Positions 6,877-13,313 of a stretch of DNA of 18,642 bases are shown one piece after another. The stretch spans positions 1 to 18,642 of the forward strand of contig CAZUVE010000044.1 in assembly GCA_964623735.1 (NCBI GenBank), in the 5' to 3' direction. The notes under the pieces are model-generated. The model was given only the letters and a program-made list of their open reading frames with translations. It searched no databases and was not told the DNA's origin. Both the position numbers and the translations under genes were made by a program. The stretch comes from SW-9-67-25 sp964623735 (lineage in GTDB: Archaea; Halobacteriota; Halobacteria; Halobacteriales; Haloarculaceae). How positions within the stretch are numbered: the stretch's first letter is position 1; the number at the start of each line of letters is the position of its first letter.

Positions 6877-7962
6877 TCAATGCCCTGTGAGGAGCGCGCG
6901 CAACTGGTCGCGGGAGAACAGCGACGTCGGCCGGTCCATGTGGACGCCGATCTCGCCCTCGAAGAGGCGCAGTCCGGCCCGCTGGAGGGGCTCTGGCAGC
7001 GAGTAGCCGGCGCGGACGGCGGCGCCGAGACGGATGTCGGTCCGCAGATCCGCGCGCCACGCCCGCTCGTAATCGCCGAGCGTCCCCGGGTCCGCGGGGT
7101 CGATCTCCCGGGCGGCGTGGTCGGCGGCCATCATGCCGTACCTGATCCCGCCGCCGGTGAACGGCTTGGTCTGTGCGGCCGCGTCACCGATCAGGAACGA
7201 CCGCCGGCCGGTCACCCGCTTTGGCGGCCCGACCGGGATGAGTCCCGAGCACCGGCGGTCGGTCTCGGTGCCGTACCCGGCGGTGAACGACTCGAAGCGC
7301 TCGCGGACGTCCCCGCCGGGGCCGGTTGCCAACCCGTACTCGACGCCGGCCCCGCCGCGGGGGATGCGCCAGGCGAAAAAGCCGGGGACGGTGAGGTGGA
7401 CGTCCACGAAGTCGTCGTCGTCGGGTTCGCCGTCGAAGCCCAGTACGCCGTGGAGGAGTTCCGCCGGTTCGGGGAGGCCGAGTTCGTCCCGCACCCGCGA
7501 GGCCGGCCCGTCACAGCCCGCGACCATCCGCGCGCGGTGGGTCTCGACGCCTTCGGGTCCGCGCACCTCGACGGCCACACCGTCGCGCCCCTCGGAGACG
7601 CCGACAACGGTGTGGTTCTCGCGGACGTCGGCGCCCGCCTCGCGGGCCGCGTCGGCGAGTGTCCGGTCCAGCCCCACGCGGTCGATCACGTTCGAGACGA
7701 CCTCGTCCTTGTAGAAGCGGTACGCGCGGCTGTCGGGCCCGCCGAGGTGGAAGCGGGCGCCGTACACCTCGTTCTGGAGGAGGTCTGCGCGCGCGCCGTC
7801 GGGGGTGAACCGCCAGAGGTCCGTGCTGACGTGGCCCGAACAGGCCAGCGGCTCGCCCACCTCGCCCTGTTCGAAGGCAACCACGTCGTGGCCCCGCTCC
7901 GTGGCCCGCCGGGCGAACCGGGATCCGGCCGGGCCCGCGCCCACGACGACGAAATCGTGCAT
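6877..7962 (-). CDS. Geranylgeranyl reductase family FAD-dependent oxidoreductase
   Basis: A 361-residue flavoprotein. The N-terminal Rossmann motif VVGAGPAGSRFARRATERG binds the FAD ADP moiety, followed by an acidic residue at the end of the second strand. EPLACSGHVS matches the conserved Cys-containing loop of the family. The second FAD motif GDAAAQTKPFTGGG begins at residue 259. The family reduces double bonds of geranylgeranyl chains (archaeal lipids, quinone or chlorophyll side chains); haloarchaea hold several paralogues, so the exact substrate is open. The ATG at 7962 is preferred over 7998 because it begins the Rossmann strand and has a TATA-like ATTTGCG about 24-30 bases upstream. 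A family 1 repeat lies further upstream. Confidence 0.88.
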   Translation of the reverse strand: MHDFVVVGAGPAGSRFARRATERGHDVVAFEQGEVGEPLACSGHVSTDLWRFTPDGARADLLQNEVYGARFHLGGPDSRAYRFYKDEVVSNVIDRVGLDRTLADAAREAGADVRENHTVVGVSEGRDGVAVEVRGPEGVETHRARMVAGCDGPASRVRDELGLPEPAELLHGVLGFDGEPDDDDFVDVHLTVPGFFAWRIPRGGAGVEYGLATGPGGDVRERFESFTAGYGTETDRRCSGLIPVGPPKRVTGRRSFLIGDAAAQTKPFTGGGIRYGMMAADHAAREIDPADPGTLGDYERAWRADLRTDIRLGAAVRAGYSLPEPLQRAGLRLFEGEIGVHMDRPTSLFSRDQLRALLTGH

Positions 7963-8015
7963 GTCCGGGTTTCCACGGCCGAAGCGCAAATGTGTCACGG
8001 TCGTCCGCCGGTGTC

Positions 8016-8095
8016 ATACTGCCGGCTGTAAGTCTGTAAAGAATTTCGCGACCCCGGGGTCGCGGATATCTTAATACAGTTACAGCCAGCAGTAT
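8016..8095. repeat. Family 1 palindromic element, copy C
   Basis: An 80-bp element. The ends ATACTGCCGGCTGTAA (8016-8031) and TTACAGCCAGCAGTAT (8080-8095) pair at 15 of 16 positions. An 18-bp perfect palindrome CGCGACCCCGGGGTCGCG (8047-8064) sits at the exact centre. The right end overlaps the stop codon of the peptidase gene (TGA on the minus strand, 8095-8097). It separates the peptidase from the flavoprotein gene. Confidence 0.85.
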
Positions 8096-9180
8096 CACTC
8101 GCCGGGGAACTGCTCGGCGACCGCCCGGTAGATCTGCTCGCACCGCCCGACAACGTCCCACGAGACACTCTCGTCGGCGGTGTGGGCCTCGCCGGGTTCG
8201 GCGGCGCCACAGACCACGCAGGTCGTTCCCGCCTCGGCCAGCCACCCCGCGTCGGTCGCGTGTGGTTTGACCACGTGTTCGGGACTGCTCTCCTGGACCC
8301 CGCGCGCCGCGTCGAGTACCAGGTCGGCGAACCCGGGGTCGTCACACCGCATCGGCGGGAGGTCCTGGTCGACCTCCCAGGTGACCCCCTCGATACGCTC
8401 GACGTTCCCGAGGGGGGCGCGCTCGCCGGGGACGGTTCGCTCGTCGACGGTCACCTCGCAGCCCTCTGGGATGACGTTCCAGGCGGTCCCGCCCTCGATC
8501 TCCGTGACAGCGACCGATCCCCGGACGTCGTGGCCCAGCACGTCCGTCGCGGGGAACTCCAGTCCGCGGACGATCTCGACGGCGTCGGTCGCGCGGTAGA
8601 CGGCGTTCGCGCCGGCCCCGGGTTCGCTGGCGTGGGCGGCGCTGCCCGCCGCGTGGATGGTCGACCCGCGCCGGCCCTTGTGGGCGATGGCGACGTCCGT
8701 GACGTCGGGCGCGGAGTAGCCGGTCGTCCCCTCGCCGACGAGGGCGTAGTCGGGGGCGAAGCCGTCCGCGATGGCCGCTCGCGCCCCGACACCGCCCTGT
8801 TCCTCGCCGACGAAGGAGACAAACAGGAGTTCGCACTCCGGATCGGCGTCGCGGAATGCGACCATTGCCGCCGCGACGGCGCCTTTCATGTCCGCGCTGC
8901 CCCGTCCGTAGAGGCGACCGTCGCGCTCCTCGAGGACGTACCCCTCACCGTCGCCGACCAGTTGTGTGTCGTCGGGCGGGACGACGTCGTGGTGGCCGAC
9001 GAGAGCGAGCGAGGGGGCGCTGTCGGGCCCGCGGCGCGCGAGGACGTTCCCGTGGTCGTCTCGTTCGACGTCCGCGTCGGTCTGGGCCCGGAGCCACTCC
9101 TCGACCCGGTCGCCGGCCGCGGTCTCGTCCCCGTGGCTGGGAATGGCGACGAGATCGCGCGTCAACTCGTGGACGTCCAT
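8095..9180 (-). CDS. M20 family metallopeptidase (ArgE/DapE/CPG2-like)
   Basis: A 361-residue zinc hydrolase. Metal ligands of the family are visible: GHHDVVP near residue 62 (His, then Asp), the bridging Asp in GRGSADMKG near 97, the catalytic Glu pair in VGEEQGG near 126-127, an acidic residue in LVGEGTT near 151, and a final His in PGEAHTADES near 334. The dimerisation insert occupies roughly residues 170-270 (HKGRRGSTIHAAGSAAHAS onward). Members deacylate or hydrolyse N-acyl amino acids or small peptides in the cytosol; ArgE-, DapE- and carboxypeptidase-type roles cannot be separated here. No arg, lys or dap genes are adjacent. The gene is bracketed by family 1 repeats at both ends. Confidence 0.88.
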   Translation of the reverse strand: MDVHELTRDLVAIPSHGDETAAGDRVEEWLRAQTDADVERDDHGNVLARRGPDSAPSLALVGHHDVVPPDDTQLVGDGEGYVLEERDGRLYGRGSADMKGAVAAAMVAFRDADPECELLFVSFVGEEQGGVGARAAIADGFAPDYALVGEGTTGYSAPDVTDVAIAHKGRRGSTIHAAGSAAHASEPGAGANAVYRATDAVEIVRGLEFPATDVLGHDVRGSVAVTEIEGGTAWNVIPEGCEVTVDERTVPGERAPLGNVERIEGVTWEVDQDLPPMRCDDPGFADLVLDAARGVQESSPEHVVKPHATDAGWLAEAGTTCVVCGAAEPGEAHTADESVSWDVVGRCEQIYRAVAEQFPGE

Positions 9181-9208
9181 GTCCCTGGCGTGGGCCGCCC
9201 GGGATTTG

Positions 9209-9285
9209 ATACTGCCGGCTGCACTCCCGCGCGGACAGTCTGTACCCGGTGGAGAATAGTCTCACACAGGTATAGCCGACAGTAT
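9209..9285. repeat. Family 1 palindromic element, copy B, in a divergent promoter
   Basis: A 77-bp element between divergent genes. The ends ATACTGCCGGCTGCAC (9209-9224) and GTATAGCCGACAGTAT (9270-9285) pair at 13 of 16 positions. A CCCGG core is centred at 9247, the exact midpoint. Its two ends fall at about -27 from the start codons on both sides (9180 and 9313). The flanking ATCAAAT (minus strand) and TATTACT (plus strand) look like TATA boxes. Confidence 0.8.
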
Positions 9286-9312
9286 TACTACGTTGCTTTG
9301 CCAGGAGTGCGT

Positions 9313-9648
9313 ATGGACCGGAGGCGGTTCCTCGGCCTGGTGCCGGTCGCGGTTGGCCTCGTGACCGGGTGCTCGCAACTCTCCGGCGGTCTCGAGATTG
9401 CGGACGCCTCGATCGTCTCCCCTGTCGCCGGCACGATCCGGATGACCATCGTGGTCGAGAACACGACCCCCCTCTCGAAGAGCGCGACGCTGATCAGCCG
9501 GGTCGACGTCGACGGCGGGGACACGTACACCAAACGGCGGGAGATCACCGTTCCGGAGGACGCCTCGCGGAGCTACGAGTTCGAGTTCGACGCCGACCCG
9601 GACGCGATGGCCGACGGGGACCACGAGTTCTCGGCCGAACTCCAGTGA
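9313..9648 (+). CDS. Small Tat-exported lipoprotein, unknown function
   Basis: A 111-residue protein. The N-terminus MDRRRFLGLVPVAVGLVTGC carries a twin-arginine motif, a hydrophobic stretch and a lipobox ending at Cys20. It should therefore be exported folded by Tat and lipid-anchored on the outer face of the membrane. The mature part reads as one small beta-sandwich-like domain: IRMTIVVENTTPLSKSATL, then alternating strands and a final acidic strand. This resembles the small FxLYD/CARDB-like beta domains common in archaeal lipoproteins; the resemblance is only by pattern. The start at 9313 is set by the signal peptide and a TATA-like TATTACT about 25-30 bases upstream, contributed by the family 1 repeat end. 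Confidence 0.78.
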   Translation: MDRRRFLGLVPVAVGLVTGCSQLSGGLEIADASIVSPVAGTIRMTIVVENTTPLSKSATLISRVDVDGGDTYTKRREITVPEDASRSYEFEFDADPDAMADGDHEFSAELQ

Positions 9649-9684
9649 CTGGGAATCGTTCACGCGGCGCGTCGGAAGAGGTGA

Positions 9685-9772
9685 GGGCCGGAGCGTAGAG
9701 GGTGGAGGGCCGGAGCGTAGAGGGTGGAGGGCCGGAGCGTAGAGGGTGGAGGGCCGGAGCGTAGAGGGTGGA
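9685..9772. repeat. 22-bp tandem repeat, four units
   Basis: Four consecutive perfect copies of a 22-bp unit (GGGCCGGAGCGTAGAGGGTG plus GA), starting at 9685, 9707, 9729 and 9751, with a partial unit before the first. The repeat lies between the converging ends of the lipoprotein and beta-propeller genes. The unit length is not a multiple of three and no start-bearing frame fits, so it is not protein-coding. There are no spacers, so it is not a CRISPR. Confidence 0.95.
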
Positions 9773-9790
9773 GGTCACCCGGGAGCCCAG

Positions 9791-10762
9791 TCAGCGCTCG
9801 ATAATCGTGCCGCCGGCCCCGACAGCGATCCCGGGGTCGCCGCGGACGACCGCGTTCAGGTTCTGGCCCGTCGGCGTCCCGGTCTGTGTCCACGTGCCGT
9901 CGTACCGGTAGACTTCGCCGCCGCCGACCGTCCAGCCGTCACCGCCCTCGACCTCGATATCCCGGAGGGCGGCGTCGCCGGTGTCGGCCGGCGTCCACTC
10001 GGAGCCGTTCCAGTGGTGGATCATCCCGCCACCGCCACAGACCCACACGTCGGCGGAACCGTCCGAGTCGACGCCGTAGAAGTTCTCGTTGGCGTCCTCG
10101 ATACCGATCTTGCCCCACGTCGAGCCGTCGTCGGTCTCGAAGACCGTCTTGTTGCCGTCGACAATGTGGCCCTCGCGGCCGTCGAAGAAGCCGACGGCGT
10201 TGACGTTCGACCCGCTGCCCGGGGTGATGTCGTCCCAGGAGCCCTCCTCGCCGTTCTCGAAGCTGTAGTACATCTTCCCGGAGTCGCCGGCGACGTAGAC
10301 GCTCGCGTCGCCGGCCTCGCCCGTGACGGCGACGTCGTTGAAGTTGTTCGTCACGTCCATCGGCGCCGACCTGTTTTCGAGGTTGCCGCTCCGGACGTCG
10401 TACTCGCCGATGGCGCCGCTCGCGCCCACGAACCACAGCCGCTTGCCGTCGTCGGTCGTGTCCGACCCGTACAGGTCGTTGCCGTTGCCGCTCGGTCCGC
10501 CGTCGAGTTGCTTCCTCCAGCCGCTCGAGGTGCGCTTGAGGACCACGCCGCTGCCGCCGACGGCGAACGCGTCCGCGGAGACCTGGTCGGCGGCCTCGCC
10601 GCGCACGCGTTCGACATCGTGGAGAGTGTTGCCGGTCGGGGACTCGACGCCGGTCCATCCCCCGTCGGCCGCTGCGGCCGTCGCCGGGACAGTTGCGGCC
10701 GCGATTGCCGCGCCGGTCGTCTTCAGGACTGTGCGTCGGGTGGTGGTCGTCCGTTCGGACAT
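9791..10762 (-). CDS. Tat-exported seven-blade beta-propeller protein
   Basis: A 323-residue secreted protein. The N-terminus has the twin-arginine motif TTRRTVLKTTGAAIAAATV and an Ala-rich cleavage region around residues 28-32 with no lipobox, so it is probably released. The rest is a run of about seven similar units starting near residues 47, 96, 141, 187, 228, 266 and 302, each with a pattern like x-N-D-V, a strand, V-x-V-x-G-x-x-G, then a strand with Trp/Tyr. The last unit is short, as when the first and last strands close a propeller. It resembles BNR/Ycf48-type propellers; ligand unknown. A TATA-like TTATTAATTC on the minus strand about 27 bases before the ATG at 10762 suggests a leaderless message. 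Confidence 0.85.
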   Translation of the reverse strand: MSERTTTTRRTVLKTTGAAIAAATVPATAAAADGGWTGVESPTGNTLHDVERVRGEAADQVSADAFAVGGSGVVLKRTSSGWRKQLDGGPSGNGNDLYGSDTTDDGKRLWFVGASGAIGEYDVRSGNLENRSAPMDVTNNFNDVAVTGEAGDASVYVAGDSGKMYYSFENGEEGSWDDITPGSGSNVNAVGFFDGREGHIVDGNKTVFETDDGSTWGKIGIEDANENFYGVDSDGSADVWVCGGGGMIHHWNGSEWTPADTGDAALRDIEVEGGDGWTVGGGEVYRYDGTWTQTGTPTGQNLNAVVRGDPGIAVGAGGTIIER

Positions 10763-11177
10763 CGCGTCTGTGTCTCGTAGCCGACCCGAATTAATAAGGG
10801 GGAACCGTTAACGCCGTTTTAGTTCCTGAAACCTCCGAATCTGGGCGTTTCGGCCGATCGAGCGCGGCGATTCTGTCACTCGGAGCGAACGATCGTTCAA
10901 AACAGTTATACCGGTGGACGTAACGTTTGAGACATCTCAGGCGTCACGCGCGGGCTGAATGTATCATTATCTACGTCCACCGGTATACTCTGATTTTTTG
11001 CGCGGTTAATTCGGATAAAACGTGTCGGCGACCGCGACTCCTGTCGTGTGACTGGAGGTCGACCGTTGCCGGGCGTTCGCTGCAATGGGACACCGCCGCC
11101 CGGCCGGGACCGTCACCGTCCTCGAGTGCCGCCTTTCCCGAGTGATTTTTCAGTATGAATCCCGAAAACGTGTCTGT
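10763..11177. other. 415-base intergenic region with repeat and promoters
   Basis: No supportable gene. It holds the promoter of the beta-propeller gene (TTATTAA near 10787-10797, reading left), a 12-bp palindrome GAACGATCGTTC (10887-10898), family 2 copy 1 (10907-10987), a T-run CTGATTTTTTGCG (10988-11000), and the promoter of the DUF5786 gene (ATTTTTCAG near 11145-11152). In-frame codons from 11085 run into the DUF5786 gene but look like chance extension. Confidence 0.7.
10907..10987. repeat. Family 2 hairpin element, copy 1
   Basis: An 81-bp element with perfect 16-bp ends TATACCGGTGGACGTA (10907-10922) and TACGTCCACCGGTATA (10972-10987). Inside is a second pair TGAGACAT (10928-10935) / ATGTATCA (10959-10966) with one mismatch, and a loop containing TCAGGC/GCTGA. 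The central part is identical to copy 2 at 13061-13139, in the same orientation. It could fold as a long hairpin in DNA or RNA. A short open frame through it is shared with copy 2 only because the DNA is shared. Confidence 0.85.
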
Positions 11178-11357
11178 ATGGGGTTCGGGAGCTACGACGA
11201 ATCCGAACAGGACAATCAGGAGTACGACACCGACCTCGACGACGACGACGGCGTCTCGGCGGCCGAGAACACGCACGACGGCGACGTCGAGTACGAGTTC
11301 ACCGCCTCCAACGACGAGTTGCTGGACCGGTTACAGGAGATAAAGGAGAACGTGTAG
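11178..11357 (+). CDS. DUF5786 family small acidic protein
   Basis: A 59-residue, very acidic protein starting MGFGSYDESEQDNQEYDTDL. I recognise this N-terminus as the haloarchaeal family I recall as DUF5786; the number is from memory. It has an Asp-rich centre (DLDDDDG) and a C-terminal predicted helix (SNDELLDRLQEIKENV). No function is known to me; the size and charge suggest a binding or adaptor protein. The start at 11178 is fixed by the conserved MGFGSYDE beginning and by the TATA-like ATTTTTCAG about 26-33 bases upstream. It is followed after two bases by the DUF99 gene, with which it forms an operon. Confidence 0.85.
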   Translation: MGFGSYDESEQDNQEYDTDLDDDDGVSAAENTHDGDVEYEFTASNDELLDRLQEIKENV

Positions 11358-11359
11358 TC

Positions 11360-11917
11360 GTGAAAGCCGGGGTCCGGGCCCTCGGCGTCGCCGAGTCGTA
11401 CCGCGGACAGACGAGTACGCTCGCCGGTGCCGTCGTCCGCGCCGACCGGGCCGTCGACGGTTTCGCCTTCGGGACGTGTACCGTCGGCGGGACGGACGCA
11501 ACCCGGACCGTTGCCTCCCTTTTTGATCGCCTCGACAGACAGGACGTCCGTTACCTGCTGACCGCGGGAATCGCGCCCGCGTGGTTCAACGTTCTCGACC
11601 TGTCCGAACTCGCGGAGGCCGTCGACAGACCCGTCGTCTCGGTCACGTTCGAGGCCAGCGAGGGCCTGGAAGAGCCCATCCGCGACGCCTTCGACGGCGA
11701 GGACGCCCGGCGCCGTCTGGCAACCTACCGCGCCCAGCCCGACCGCCGTCCAGTGTCGGTCAACGGCGAGACGGTGTTCGCCCGCAGCGTCGGTCTCGAC
11801 GACGGCGAGGCCGCCGACGTCGTCCGCGGGTTCACCCCCGAGGGCGGCCGGCCGGAGCCGCTCCGCGTGGCGCGGCTGGCCGCGCGTGGCGTCGACGAGT
11901 TCCGGACAGACGCGTGA
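11360..11917 (+). CDS. DUF99 family protein (endonuclease V-like fold)
   Basis: A 185-residue protein of the DUF99/UPF0215 family. The N-terminus VKAGVRALGVAESY and the family motif GTCTVGGTDAT (near residue 38) are clear, followed by RYLLTAGIAPAWFNVLDL and RPVVSVTFEASEGLE. The family is related in fold to endonuclease V and is sometimes annotated as endonuclease dU; activity of this member is unproven. It starts at GTG 11360, two bases after the DUF5786 stop. A GGAG at 11345-11348, 11 bases upstream, is a good ribosome-binding site lying inside the preceding gene. This fits translation of an internal operon gene. The next gene on the same strand is a uracil-DNA glycosylase, so a DNA-repair grouping is possible. 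Confidence 0.85.
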   Translation: MKAGVRALGVAESYRGQTSTLAGAVVRADRAVDGFAFGTCTVGGTDATRTVASLFDRLDRQDVRYLLTAGIAPAWFNVLDLSELAEAVDRPVVSVTFEASEGLEEPIRDAFDGEDARRRLATYRAQPDRRPVSVNGETVFARSVGLDDGEAADVVRGFTPEGGRPEPLRVARLAARGVDEFRTDA

Positions 11918-12047
11918 TACGATACGGACTGCCGTCGGTCAGATCCGTGTCGGCCGTGCGCTCGACGACCCCGACGGACGACAGTTCGCCCCGGCGGTCC
12001 GAGCGGACACGCGAGGGTTCTTTGTCCCGCCGGCGCATCGACGGTGT

Positions 12048-12677
12048 ATGGACGAACCCGCAGACTCCCCCGGCCCGGACGGCACGGACGGGCCGGCGTG
12101 TATGGAGGGACTCTCGGTGAGTGGCTGCGAGCGCTGTCCGGACCTCGTCGAGTCGCGCAGCCGGATCGTCGACGGAACCGGGCCGGCCGACGCGGACCTG
12201 CTGTTCGTCGGCGAGGCCCCCGGCGCCAGCGAGGACGAGGCGGGCGAACCCTTCGTCGGCCGGAGCGGCGACGTTCTCGACGCTGTCCTCCGCGAGGTCG
12301 GCGTCGCGAGAGCGGACGTCCGGATCACGAACTGCGTGCGGTGTCGGCCGCCGGACAACCGCGACCCCCGCGCCGCCGAACTGGCGAACTGCCGTCCGTA
12401 CCTGGTCGGTGAGGTCGAACGGGTCGATCCCGCGCTGGTCGTCGCCATCGGGAAGGTCCCCGCGGAGCACCTGCTGGGCCGGGACGTGGCAGTCACGAGC
12501 GAGGCCGGCGAGGTGTTCGACCGCGACCTCGGCGGGACCCGGCGGCAGGTTCTGGTGTCGGTCCACCCCGCGGCGACGCTGTACGATCCGACCCAGGAGG
12601 AGACCCTCGGGAAGGCGTTGCGGGTCGCGGCCGACCACGTCGGCGAGGACGGGCAGTCCACGCTCGGGGAGTTCTAG
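12048..12677 (+). CDS. Uracil-DNA glycosylase, family 4 (Fe-S type)
   Basis: A 209-residue DNA repair enzyme that removes uracil from DNA. Motif A GEAPGASEDEAGEPFVGRSG (near residues 55-74) is typical of family 4. Cys27 and Cys30 (GCERC), Cys99 (TNCVRC) and Cys115 (ELANC) fit the four ligands of the [4Fe-4S] cluster. The C-terminal uracil-site motif SVHPAATLY contains the conserved His near 173. The ATG at 12048 is favoured over 12102 by a TATA-like TTCTTTGTC about 20-30 bases upstream. The stop codon (12675-12677) overlaps the stop of the converging redoxin gene. Fast repair of deaminated cytosine is plausible for a high-GC genome. Confidence 0.92.
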   Translation: MDEPADSPGPDGTDGPACMEGLSVSGCERCPDLVESRSRIVDGTGPADADLLFVGEAPGASEDEAGEPFVGRSGDVLDAVLREVGVARADVRITNCVRCRPPDNRDPRAAELANCRPYLVGEVERVDPALVVAIGKVPAEHLLGRDVAVTSEAGEVFDRDLGGTRRQVLVSVHPAATLYDPTQEETLGKALRVAADHVGEDGQSTLGEF

Positions 12678-13030
12678 CCGCGGATCGCCTCGATTTCGGC
12701 CTTGATCTCGCGGAGAGGCTCGTCGGTCCACTCCTCCCAGTTGTCGTCGGCAACCCACCGGACGCGCACGCGGCGGTCGCCGTCGACGAGGAACAGCGAA
12801 CGCTCGGGCACCCGCTCGAAGCCGTCGAACTCTTCGTAGAGGATGTCGTAGGCCTCGGCAACGCGCCCGGCCGTGTCACACAGCAGCGGGAACTCGATGC
12901 CGTGTTCGTCGATGAACTCCTTGTGGGCGTAGGGGCCGTCCGGGGCGAGCCCCCACAGCGTGACCGTCTCGATGCGAAAGCCGTCGACGCCCTGGAGCGT
13001 GAAGTCCGGCGCCGTCTCTCCGACCGCCAC
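12674..13030 (-). CDS. Peroxiredoxin-like protein lacking the active-site segment
   Basis: A 118-residue protein that starts as an AhpC/TSA redoxin (VGETAPDFTLQGVDGFRIE) and continues as the redoxin C-terminal half (YAHKEFIDEHGIEFPLLCDT, then RSLFLVDGDRRVRVRWV). The segment expected between them, about 45 residues with the peroxidatic Cys in a P-x-x-x-T/S-x-x-C context, is missing; the two halves join in frame near residue 21. The only Cys is at 51 (LLCDT), not the catalytic position. The protein is probably not a peroxidase. It may be a decayed gene or a repurposed short relative. Full-length archaeal homologues are about 150-170 residues. A family 2 repeat ends about 30 bases before its start codon. 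Confidence 0.75.
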   Translation of the reverse strand: MAVGETAPDFTLQGVDGFRIETVTLWGLAPDGPYAHKEFIDEHGIEFPLLCDTAGRVAEAYDILYEEFDGFERVPERSLFLVDGDRRVRVRWVADDNWEEWTDEPLREIKAEIEAIRG

Positions 13031-13060
13031 CGTGGTCGGACGTTCGCCCCTCGGTGAAAT

Positions 13061-13139
13061 GCACCGGTGGACGTAACGTTTGAGACATCTCAGGCGTCAC
13101 GCGCGGGCTGAATGTCTCATTGCTTACGTCCACGGTATA
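13061..13139. repeat. Family 2 hairpin element, copy 2
   Basis: Arms ACCGGTGGACGTAA (13063-13076) and TTACGTCCAC-GGT (13124-13136, one C lost relative to copy 1), with a perfect inner pair TGAGACAT (13081-13088) / ATGTCTCA (13112-13119). The central stretch (about 13064-13115) is identical to copy 1. The right end runs into TATAAAAG (13136-13143), a strong TATA box reading right. The left end is about 30 bases from the redoxin start. Confidence 0.85.
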
Positions 13140-13190
13140 AAAGAGGGGGCCTGCCCGGGCCGCGCTCAGGTCGAGCAGGAACTCGAGGAG

Positions 13191-13274
13191 ATGACCGGCG
13201 GCGACCCCACCGGCAAGGACGACGATACCTTCGGCTCGGATAGCGATTCGGACACCTCCTCGAAGCGGACGTGA
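13191..13274 (+). CDS. Possible small acidic ORF or gene remnant
   Basis: A 27-codon frame (MTGGDPTGKDDDTFGSDSDSDTSSKRT) lying 48 bases after the TATAAAAG at the end of a family 2 repeat. The same frame is open upstream and reads QVEQELEEM just before this Met, which looks like the C-terminal coil and acidic tail of a larger protein whose 5' part may have been replaced by the repeat. I do not recognise the family. It ends 39 bases before the converging phaC stop. It could equally be chance coding. Confidence 0.25.
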   Translation: MTGGDPTGKDDDTFGSDSDSDTSSKRT

Positions 13275-13313
13275 GCGCCCTCCCCGGCCGGACTCGCGCG
13301 GCGGCCGGGCCGG

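Noticed and set aside
8182..9312. Plus-strand open frame running into the lipoprotein
   Set aside because: It is antisense to the M20 peptidase. The real gene in this frame starts at 9313 with the Tat signal.
9685..9772. CRISPR array
   Set aside because: The repeats are contiguous with no unique spacers, and no cas genes are nearby.
9660..9893. Minus-strand frames reading STLYAPALHPLRSG repeats
   Set aside because: These are translations of the 22-bp tandem repeat. The unit is not a multiple of three, so the reading shifts between units.
10927..11145. Small frames starting MRHLRRHARAEC at 10927 and 13080
   Set aside because: The shared peptide comes from the shared family 2 DNA. The two frames have unrelated continuations, and nested inverted repeats explain the similarity better than a protein.
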